Assembly (NCBI GenBank): GCA_016194835.1
Contig: JACQAU010000199.1
Location: 1-5,357, forward strand
Direction of reading: 5' to 3'
Source of the DNA: Deltaproteobacteria bacterium
Lineage (GTDB): Bacteria > Bdellovibrionota > UBA1018
Length of the DNA stretch: 5,357 nt
Position numbers and translations under genes: made by a program. The notes under the pieces are model-generated. The model was not told the DNA's origin. It worked only from the letters and a program-made list of their open reading frames with translations, and did not search any database. Positions 1 through 5,034 of the stretch are shown here, in pieces (position 1 is the stretch's first letter; every line of letters starts with the position of its first letter).

Positions 1-929
1 CTATCATAATTATGAATACGATTAATGGCTTCTGCAAAAAGATCTGCAACAGAGAGCTGAACTATTTTATTGCAGCTACGAGCCTTAGGTCCTAAAGGAA
101 TTGTATCTGTCAGAATAACTTTTTGAATATTTGATTTTTGAATTCTTTCAATCGCTGGCCCGGACAGTACACCGTGTGTAGCAGCAGCATAAACTGTTTT
201 TGCGCCCTGATCTAAAACAGCAGTTGCTGCTTCTGTTAACGTGCCTGCGGTATCAATAATGTCATCTAAAATAATAGCTGTTTTGCCTTCCACCTCACCT
301 ACTACGTTCATTGCTTTTGCTACATTAGGAGCCGTTCTTCTTTTATCAATCATAGCCACTGCGGCATTGAGTCTTTTTGCCATAGCTCTTGCGCGCTCCA
401 CCCCACCTGCGTCCGGGCTTACAAAGACAAGCTCACCATTTTGTGAAAATTCGCTTTTGATATATTCTAAAAGCACAGGCGAAGCAAATAGGTTATCAAA
501 TGGAATATTAAAAAACCCCTGTATTTGTCCCGCATGTAGCTCCATCGAAACCACTCGCGTTGTTCCGGCAGCTGTTAAAAGATCGGCAATAAGTTTAGCA
601 CTAATAGGAGTACGAGGAGCTACTTTTCGATCTTGCCTGGCATAACCATAATAAGGAATAACAGCAGTAATGTCTTTTGCACTTGCTCTTTTTAATGCAT
701 CTATCAAGATCAAAAGCTCCATCAAGTGGTCATTTGCTGGAGGACAGGTGCTCTGGATAACATAGACGTCACGACCCCTTACATTTTCTCCAACCTCTAT
801 AAATACTTCGCCATCACTAAATCTTTTTACTTCTGCCCCTCCAAGATTTTTACCGAGCTTTTGACATATCTTTTCTGCTAAAGAACGATTTGAGTTTCCA
901 GATAAAACAACCCATTCTCTTATACGCAT
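1..929 (-). CDS. prs: Ribose-phosphate pyrophosphokinase (PRPP synthetase), C-terminus cut by window edge
   Basis: Makes 5-phosphoribosyl-1-pyrophosphate from ribose 5-phosphate and ATP, the cytosolic precursor for purines, pyrimidines, NAD, histidine and tryptophan. Translating the minus strand from the ATG at 929 gives 309 uninterrupted codons up to the window edge. The family is about 310-320 aa, so only a few residues and the stop are missing. Family motifs are intact: the catalytic flexible loop YGYARQDRK (residues 94-102), the PRPP-synthetase signature MELHAGQIQGFF (129-140), DKRRT with the catalytic Lys/Arg (195-199), and the PRPP-binding loop LDDIIDTAGT (221-230). The usual signature reads DLHA; here the Asp is Glu (residue 130), a conservative change. 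The start is supported by a GAAGGAG ribosome binding site 10 nt upstream. The gene is divergent from pdxH and may share its promoter region. Identification is firm. Confidence 0.97.
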   Translation of the reverse strand, partial: MRIREWVVLSGNSNRSLAEKICQKLGKNLGGAEVKRFSDGEVFIEVGENVRGRDVYVIQSTCPPANDHLMELLILIDALKRASAKDITAVIPYYGYARQDRKVAPRTPISAKLIADLLTAAGTTRVVSMELHAGQIQGFFNIPFDNLFASPVLLEYIKSEFSQNGELVFVSPDAGGVERARAMAKRLNAAVAMIDKRRTAPNVAKAMNVVGEVEGKTAIILDDIIDTAGTLTEAATAVLDQGAKTVYAAATHGVLSGPAIERIQKSNIQKVILTDTIPLGPKARSCNKIVQLSVADLFAEAINRIHNYD

Positions 930-939
930 AGATTGGTGG

Positions 940-946
940 CTCCTTC
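940..946 (-). promoter_or_regulatory. Ribosome binding site of prs
   Basis: Reads GAAGGAG on the minus strand, 10 nt before the ATG at 929. It is one of the strongest Shine-Dalgarno matches in the window, and it fixes the prs start. Confidence 0.85.
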
Positions 947-962
947 GTTATATGGTTACCAA

Positions 963-993
963 CTTGATAACGCAGCTGAGTGATTTTATCAAG
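963..993. promoter_or_regulatory. Symmetric divergent promoter / inverted repeat between prs and pdxH
   Basis: A perfect 8-bp inverted repeat, CTTGATAA (963-970) and TTATCAAG (986-993), is separated by 15 nt. On the plus strand it contains TTGATA (964-969) as a -35 and TATCAA (987-992) as a -10, with a 17-nt spacer. Because the two hexamers are reverse complements, the minus strand shows exactly the same promoter. Predicted transcription starts are near 999 for pdxH and near 957 for prs, leaving leaders of about 28 nt on each side. The repeat centre (978) is equidistant from the two start codons at 929 and 1027. It could instead be an operator for a dimeric regulator. It is unlikely to be a terminator because no T-run follows either arm. 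The sequence is certain; promoter activity is inferred. Confidence 0.5.
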
Positions 994-1026
994 AAATTTT
1001 TAAAAAATGACCAAAATTAAGTTGTT

Positions 1027-1644
1027 ATGATAGTATCCAAACCTAAGCATAAAACTATGGCAAGAAATGATGATCCAATACAAGTTTTTTTGTCTTATTT
1101 CGAAAAAGCCAAGTCATTAGAGCTTCCATATTATGACGCAATGACCTTGGCAACTGCAACGAGAGAAGGCAAACCCTCTGCAAGGGTCGTGTTGTTTAAG
1201 GGTATTATTGAACAAGAAGGCATTACATTTTATACCAACTACCACAGCAGAAAAGGCAAGGAACTCTCAGACAATCCCCAAGCAGCCTGTGTGTTTTATT
1301 GGCCTAAAATAGAATGCCAAATCAGATTTGAAGGCCAAGTCAAGAAACTTTCTGACGAAGAATCAAATATTTATTGGAAAACACGCCCCCGAGACAGCCA
1401 GCTAGGTGGAGTTGTTTCTCAGCAGAGCCAGCCGTTAAAAAATAGATTTACATTTTTAAAAGAGTTTCTTTTACTAAAATTTAAGTTAATAGGTAAAGAA
1501 GTTGCCAGACCCCAACACTGGGGGGGATATGCACTAACGCCAAATATGGCGGAAGTCTGGTTAGGGAAACCACATCGTTTGCACAGGAGATTTAGCTATA
1601 GAAAGGACGCGGCAGGATGGTATCAACAAGAACTTTACCCATAA
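1027..1644 (+). CDS. pdxH: Pyridoxine/pyridoxamine 5'-phosphate oxidase
   Basis: An FMN enzyme that oxidises pyridoxine or pyridoxamine 5'-phosphate to pyridoxal 5'-phosphate, the last step of vitamin B6 cofactor synthesis and salvage, in the cytosol. The 205-aa product covers the whole family fold: the FMN-binding strand RVVLFKG (53-59), FYTNYHSRKGKEL (68-80), FYWP (90-93), RPRDSQLG (120-127), SQQSQ (131-135), WGGY (165-168), and the substrate-binding RLH (184-186) near the end. The C-terminus WYQQELYP matches the usual end. The N-terminal arm is about 20 residues shorter than in the E. coli enzyme, and the usual Ala-Trp after RPRDSQxG is Gly-Val. The start is uncertain: neither the ATG at 1027 nor the in-frame ATG at 1057 has a clear ribosome binding site. 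The family alignment begins near residue 14, so either is possible. First gene of the apparent operon with lemA. Confidence 0.95.
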   Translation: MIVSKPKHKTMARNDDPIQVFLSYFEKAKSLELPYYDAMTLATATREGKPSARVVLFKGIIEQEGITFYTNYHSRKGKELSDNPQAACVFYWPKIECQIRFEGQVKKLSDEESNIYWKTRPRDSQLGGVVSQQSQPLKNRFTFLKEFLLLKFKLIGKEVARPQHWGGYALTPNMAEVWLGKPHRLHRRFSYRKDAAGWYQQELYP

Positions 1645-1656
1645 GTTACAAATTTT

Positions 1657-1662
1657 TAGGAG
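1657..1662 (+). promoter_or_regulatory. Ribosome binding site of lemA
   Basis: TAGGAG, 7 nt before the ATG at 1670 and within the 25-nt gap after the pdxH stop. It fixes the lemA start. Confidence 0.75.
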
Positions 1663-1669
1663 ACCATAT

Positions 1670-2248
1670 ATGCGAAATACAATACTAATAGTTTTTTTGA
1701 TTATTTTGTTGTCCATTATTAGTTTTATTATGTGGGCAGTGGGAGTTAACAATAAGCTAGTTAGCCTTGATGAATCTTTTAATGAAAAAAAGGCACAAGT
1801 TGAAAATGTTTATCAACGCAGAATGGATTTAGTGCCAAATTTAGTAAACACTGTAAAAGGCTATGCAAAACACGAAGCTAATGTTTTTGAAGAAGTCACA
1901 AAAGCAAGATCCCAAGTGGGTCAAGTTAAACTAGATGTTTCTGACATGCATAAATTTGAACAAGCACAAACTCAGCTTTCTTCTGCTTTGTCTCGTTTGC
2001 TATTAGTTGTAGAAAAATATCCTGATTTAAAAGCAAATCAAAATTTTTTAGAACTCCAATCACAACTCGAAGGCACAGAAAACCGCATTACAATCGAAAG
2101 GCAACGCTTTAATGAATCAGCGCGCGAATACAATACTTATATAAGAAAATTTCCACAGTCCATAGTTGCAGGTTTTAGAGGATTTAAGGAAAAAATATAT
2201 TTTAATGCAGAACCAGGAGCCAATAAAGCTCCTAAAGTAGAGTTTTAG
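1670..2248 (+). CDS. lemA: LemA family membrane-anchored coiled-coil protein
   Basis: LemA proteins are inner-membrane proteins with a short N-terminal anchor and a helical, mostly extracytoplasmic or cytoplasmic-facing coiled-coil domain. Their biochemical role is unresolved. The 192-aa product has the usual length. A hydrophobic helix spans about residues 4-25. It is followed by the family hallmark YQRRMDLVPNLVNTVKGYAK (48-67), then long amphipathic helices and the second conserved block LEGTENRI (133-140) with REYN (152-155). The FP and GF pairs near the C-terminus (161-172) are also typical. It starts 25 nt after pdxH with a good ribosome binding site and ends 10 nt before the first TPM-domain gene, so it is probably co-transcribed with both. 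LemA next to exported TPM-domain proteins is a recurring bacterial arrangement, suggesting a shared envelope function (inference). Confidence 0.95.
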   Translation: MRNTILIVFLIILLSIISFIMWAVGVNNKLVSLDESFNEKKAQVENVYQRRMDLVPNLVNTVKGYAKHEANVFEEVTKARSQVGQVKLDVSDMHKFEQAQTQLSSALSRLLLVVEKYPDLKANQNFLELQSQLEGTENRITIERQRFNESAREYNTYIRKFPQSIVAGFRGFKEKIYFNAEPGANKAPKVEF

Positions 2249-2258
2249 CTTAGCAGTT

Positions 2259-3071
2259 ATGAAAAATATCTTTATTTTTTTTATTCTTATTTTAATCACA
2301 AGTGTATTATCTTTATCTGCAAACGCAAAAAACATACCATCACCACCATCAAACTATGTCTTAGATGAAGTGCTGGTGTTAAACACAGAAACCAAAAATC
2401 AACTCTTTAAACTTTTGAGTGAACACTATCGTGCTACAGGCGAACAAATAGTAATTGCCATTTTACAGGATTTAGAGGGAGAAGATTTAGTTGATTTTAC
2501 AAATCGCGTTTTTAGTACCTGGAAAATTGGGCAAACAGGAAAAAATAATGGCGTACTTTTAGCTTTATACTGGAAAAATCGAAAAGCACGGATCGAAGTA
2601 GGTTATGGACTAGAACCCATTTTAACAGACGCTCGTTCAAAACGTGTGCTATCAGATTTTCTAATTCCTTATTTAAAAGCCGGGAAACCAAATGAGGCAG
2701 TTTATTTTTCGAGTTTAGAAATTTTAAAAGTAATAAATAGTCCAGTTTTACAAAACAAAGAATTTACAAGACGGTCATTTCATTCTGCAAGACCGTCTTC
2801 TTCACTGTGGTTTGTTTGGGTGGTTTTAGGAGCTATGTTGTTATTTTTTGTGAAAATTATTTTTTTCTCTTTTTTCTCTGGCGATGCCATGGTTACATCA
2901 ACCGGCTGGCGGCATCCTAGAGGGCGTTTGAGGAGTTGGAATATCTTTTCTGGTGGTGGCGGGTGGGGTGGTAGCGGTGGAGGTGGTTTTGGAGGATTTG
3001 GTGGAGGCGGAGGGGGGTTTAGTGGTGGTGGAGGATTTAGCGGAGGAGGAGGAGCAAGTGGAAGCTGGTAA
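2259..3071 (+). CDS. Exported TPM-domain protein with transmembrane helix and glycine-rich tail (YgcG-like)
   Basis: A 270-aa protein in four parts. A Sec signal peptide (residues 1-23) has an Ala-x-Ala site before Lys24. A TPM domain (TPM_phosphatase / TLP18.3-Psb32-MOLO-1 fold, about 31-160) carries the family motifs GEDLVDF (74-80), WKIGQTGKNNGVLL (88-101), RIEVGYGLEPILTD (111-124) and a PYLKAG element (137-142). A transmembrane helix follows (about 184-206), then a basic stretch and a tail of almost pure Gly with Ser, Phe and Trp (231-270). This is the classic YgcG-like layout, with the TPM domain outside the inner membrane and the tail on the other side. Some TPM proteins have reported acid-phosphatase activity, but no activity can be claimed here. 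Translation may be coupled to lemA (10-nt gap, no strong ribosome binding site). The final 14 nt overlap the next gene. Confidence 0.93.
   Translation: MKNIFIFFILILITSVLSLSANAKNIPSPPSNYVLDEVLVLNTETKNQLFKLLSEHYRATGEQIVIAILQDLEGEDLVDFTNRVFSTWKIGQTGKNNGVLLALYWKNRKARIEVGYGLEPILTDARSKRVLSDFLIPYLKAGKPNEAVYFSSLEILKVINSPVLQNKEFTRRSFHSARPSSSLWFVWVVLGAMLLFFVKIIFFSFFSGDAMVTSTGWRHPRGRLRSWNIFSGGGGWGGSGGGGFGGFGGGGGGFSGGGGFSGGGGASGSW
2949..3066 (+). repeat. Glycine-codon repeat tract, G-rich on the plus strand
   Basis: Low-complexity DNA encoding the Gly-rich tail of the first TPM protein, built from GGT, GGA, GGC and GGG codons interrupted by TTT, AGT or AGC. It contains several G-runs, the longest being six G at 3012-3017. 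It contrasts sharply with the AT-rich surroundings. The complementary strand gives an apparent proline-rich open frame that is not a gene. The composition is explained by the protein sequence, but the tract also supplies the start signal of the downstream gene. Confidence 0.9.
3044..3049 (+). promoter_or_regulatory. Ribosome binding site of the second TPM gene, inside Gly codons
   Basis: AGGAGG, a perfect Shine-Dalgarno core, lies 8 nt before the GTG at 3058. It is formed by consecutive GGA codons of the upstream gene and decides the start of the downstream one. Confidence 0.65.
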
Positions 3072-3483
3072 GATTTCACCTATTATTTTAGCTATTGCAG
3101 AATCTGAAAAAGAAACTACTGCAGAAATTAGAGTTGCTTTATCTCAAAGGCGATTTGATAGTGACCCACTAAAACGAGTTAAAAAAATTTTTTATCAAAA
3201 CGGCATGCAAAATACAAAAAACAGAAATGCCATTTTATTGTATATAAATTTGAAGAAACACAAATTTGCCATTTTTGGAGACGAAGGCATACATCACATT
3301 GTTAAACAAAACTATTGGGATGAAATTGTAAAAGAGCTTTCACAGGACCTAAAATACACACACTATGAAAATGCAATAGCAATAGCCGTCAGAAAATTAG
3401 GTAGCATACTTAAGACTCTGTTTCCAGTTTCTTTAGATAATCCAAACCCGGACGAACTATCCAACGAAGTGCTTAGAGATTAG
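3058..3483 (+). CDS. Small TPM-domain protein, probably soluble
   Basis: A 141-aa product when started at GTG 3058. It matches the short TPM-domain proteins that often follow LemA and a YgcG-like protein. Visible family features are AEIRVAL (22-28), DPLKRVKKIFYQNGM (36-50), NRNAILLYINLKKHKFAIFG (55-74), DEGIHHIV (75-82), YWDEIVKEL (86-94), an HYENAIAIAVRKLG helix (102-115), and the C-terminal FP and PDELSNEV elements (122-138). It has no signal peptide or membrane helix, so it probably acts in the cytosol or with its neighbours at the membrane. The frame is open further upstream, with an ATG at 2953 and GTGs at 3022-3028, but those codons are only the other frame of glycine DNA. GTG 3058 is chosen for its AGGAGG at ideal spacing and the match to the family's start. 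Catalytic activity is unknown. Confidence 0.87.
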   Translation: MEAGKISPIILAIAESEKETTAEIRVALSQRRFDSDPLKRVKKIFYQNGMQNTKNRNAILLYINLKKHKFAIFGDEGIHHIVKQNYWDEIVKELSQDLKYTHYENAIAIAVRKLGSILKTLFPVSLDNPNPDELSNEVLRD

Positions 3484-3544
3484 TTCTGCAAACCATTCTT
3501 AACAATTAAACATAAGTTATTGAATCTGTTTATTTATAAATATC

Positions 3545-3573
3545 TTTAATTTATTTACTAATAGTGCTATCAT
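3545..3573 (+). promoter_or_regulatory. Candidate extended -10 promoter for the lipoprotein gene
   Basis: TGCTATCAT (3565-3573) gives the extended -10 TG motif followed by TATCAT, five of six matches to TATAAT. A weak -35 (TTTAAT, 3545-3550) stands 17 nt upstream. The predicted start near 3580 would leave a leader of about 144 nt before the lipoprotein ATG. This is the best hexamer pair I see in the gap, but AT-rich DNA yields such matches by chance. Confidence 0.35.
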
Positions 3574-3688
3574 CATAGATGTTATGCGCTTAGTTCATGT
3601 TGTACGTTTTAAAGTTGTGACAGATGCTCACGAATTAACGAGCAAAGATTATAAGTAATTAAAAAATGATTTATTTTGATCAGAGTGG

Positions 3689-3706
3689 CCATATCGACCA
3701 TATCGA
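3689..3706 (+). repeat. Tandem 9-bp direct repeat before the lipoprotein gene
   Basis: CCATATCGA occurs twice back to back (3689-3697 and 3698-3706), ending where the purine-rich ribosome binding region begins. The identity is exact. Its function is unknown: it could be a replication-slippage duplication or a binding site in the leader. Confidence 0.8.
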
Positions 3707-3710
3707 AAGG

Positions 3711-3716
3711 AAAGGG
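3711..3716 (+). promoter_or_regulatory. Ribosome binding site of the lipoprotein gene
   Basis: AAAGGG, 7 nt before ATG 3724, with a second AAAGGA just upstream (3706-3711). It supports ATG 3724 over an in-frame TTG at 3676. Confidence 0.65.
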
Positions 3717-3723
3717 TCTTATT

Positions 3724-5022
3724 ATGAAACAAGTATTTATTTTTATTGTATTGTCAGTTTTTGTGTTGTCTTTTGCTGGTTGCGGGAAAAAAACTTCTGA
3801 TAGCAGCTCCGGTCTGAGTAGTGTGACTCTAAAAAATTTGCCCAGTATTTCTGATATGGCAAAAACCAATAGCGCAGCAGCACTGGCCTCTTTTGACCCT
3901 TACTTGGCCGTCTCTGGCACCCCACCCACTCTTAAGAGTATTACGGATGCTAATGCAGACACTTATTTTTGGAATGGTATGGTGGCCGCTATTAATACTG
4001 CTGGAGTTGCCAGCACATCACAAAAAGATCAATTTTGGGGAGTAGTAGAAGCTGCCATTGGAGGAGCAGGTGCCTGCTACATGTCTCAAGCTACAGCCAA
4101 ATCTTTTGAACTAATGTTAGAAGCCGGTACTAGTCAATGCTACATGAAAAAAATGCCCACTGTTGCAAGTGGTGTCACCATTGACTCCGGGTCTCCTAGT
4201 ACTCTATTTGACCAACAAACTGCTGATCGAGTCGTCAAAGTAACTACTAGTGATGGGATGATTGTCTTTATCAAAATTTCCGGCAGTGATTCTGTGACTG
4301 CGGATGTGTATAAAGCAAGCCTTTGGTTCTGTAACGGTAGCACTGTTGATGGTTATGAAGTTTTCGAAATTAATAAAACTACGGGTGTTTTTACGGCGAA
4401 CAATTCGCACAACGACTTCAGTGGAAAAGGAACGTCCTCGATCTCAGCTAGTCTAAAAGTAGGTGCGGACGGAAATATAACATTTGATGAAACCAAAGAC
4501 CGTATTGCCGAAGCCCTCTACACGGGAGATTGGGGCACCTTTCACGGAGGAGTCACAATCAACAGCGCAAATAAGATTTATACAAAAATGTATAATAAAT
4601 TCGGCACTTGGACTGATAAAAATTACGCTGTTGCTTCGTTTAGCGGAACTAGTCTTTCAGACCTAAAATTTCTTGCTGGTGGATACAAAGGTGAATCTGG
4701 AGATGGAGTGCATAATTTTAATTACAGTGGTGGAACAGAATTTCAAAACACCTATTATGTAGCTACCCTCACTAGCGCTCTTGCAACAGAAGCTGGTTTA
4801 ATGACTTTTAGCACAGATTCGTTTTATTCAAGTCTAACTGCTCCTGTTTTCTCAAGTGGTAGTTATAGCTGTTCGACTACAGCCAATATAAATGTCACAA
4901 TGGATTTTAGCAATGCTGCGGTTAAAGCAGTTCAAACAGAATGCGAAAGCGATCGTCTGACAAATTACAGCTATTGCAATTCTGCTGCTGTTCAAGCAGC
5001 AGAAGCACTGCTTTGGCACTAA
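3724..5022 (+). CDS. Predicted lipoprotein of unknown function with six extra cysteines
   Basis: I do not recognise the family. Started at ATG 3724 the product is 432 aa. It opens with a lipoprotein signal: Lys2, a hydrophobic core (residues 4-17), and the lipobox FAGC with Cys20 as the lipidated residue. A Ser-rich linker follows, as is common after lipidation. The mature part is rich in Ser, Thr, Gly and Ala and looks like an extracytoplasmic beta-rich domain. It has six further cysteines (118, 139, 203, 383, 407, 418), enough for three disulfides. CYM occurs twice, at 118-120 and 139-141. A frame-compatible TTG at 3676 would add 16 residues ahead of the signal and has no good ribosome binding site, so it is rejected. 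The coding sequence looks less AT-rich than its neighbours. The gene appears to be transcribed alone and converges with the next gene across 12 nt. Confidence 0.85.
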   Translation: MKQVFIFIVLSVFVLSFAGCGKKTSDSSSGLSSVTLKNLPSISDMAKTNSAAALASFDPYLAVSGTPPTLKSITDANADTYFWNGMVAAINTAGVASTSQKDQFWGVVEAAIGGAGACYMSQATAKSFELMLEAGTSQCYMKKMPTVASGVTIDSGSPSTLFDQQTADRVVKVTTSDGMIVFIKISGSDSVTADVYKASLWFCNGSTVDGYEVFEINKTTGVFTANNSHNDFSGKGTSSISASLKVGADGNITFDETKDRIAEALYTGDWGTFHGGVTINSANKIYTKMYNKFGTWTDKNYAVASFSGTSLSDLKFLAGGYKGESGDGVHNFNYSGGTEFQNTYYVATLTSALATEAGLMTFSTDSFYSSLTAPVFSSGSYSCSTTANINVTMDFSNAAVKAVQTECESDRLTNYSYCNSAAVQAAEALLWH

Positions 5023-5034
5023 TTTATATTGGAC

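Larger units (their letters stand above)
3484..3723 (+). other. Intergenic region between the TPM operon and the lipoprotein gene
   Basis: About 240 nt, strongly AT-rich. It contains an AT-only 12-bp palindrome (3531-3542), a candidate extended -10 promoter near 3568, a possible 24-codon open frame (3584-3658), a 5-bp inverted repeat TGCTC/GAGCA (3625-3629 and 3640-3644), and a 9-bp tandem repeat (3689-3706). I see no convincing rho-independent terminator for the operon and no tRNA or known riboswitch pattern. Confidence 0.6.

Noticed and set aside
241..645. Plus-strand open frame of 134 codons
   Set aside because: It lies wholly inside prs on the opposite strand. The prs frame has intact catalytic motifs, and this frame shows no family features.
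947..952. TATAAC on the minus strand as a -10 for prs
   Set aside because: The -35 position reads CTGCGT, a poor match, and the transcript would begin inside the prs ribosome binding site.
1026..1031. TATGAT as a -10 for a shorter pdxH transcript
   Set aside because: There is no acceptable -35 at 16-18 nt upstream; the nearest TTGACA-like word leaves only a 13-nt spacer.
1561..2335. Minus-strand open frames across pdxH, lemA and the first TPM gene
   Set aside because: They are antisense to well-identified genes. Their Ile/Lys/Phe-rich content reflects AT-rich complement DNA.
2953..3057. Upstream extension of the second TPM protein from ATG 2953
   Set aside because: These residues (Val/Glu/Leu repeats) are the off-frame reading of glycine DNA and do not resemble a TPM N-terminus. 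GTG 3058 has the better ribosome binding site.
2780..3079. Minus-strand proline-rich open frame
   Set aside because: It is the complement of the glycine codons of the first TPM gene; low-complexity DNA lacks stops in several frames.
3617..3632. CRP-like half-sites GTGA and TCAC
   Set aside because: The spacing between TGTGA and TCACG is 7 nt instead of the required 6, and the outer bases do not match. There is no other evidence of a CRP site.
3676..3723. TTG start 16 codons upstream of the lipoprotein ATG
   Set aside because: It would put polar residues before the signal peptide and translate the ribosome binding site. It has no Shine-Dalgarno of its own.
4140..4410. Minus-strand open frames inside the lipoprotein gene
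   Set aside because: They are overlapped by a longer frame with a clear lipoprotein signal and ribosome binding site, and have no recognisable features.
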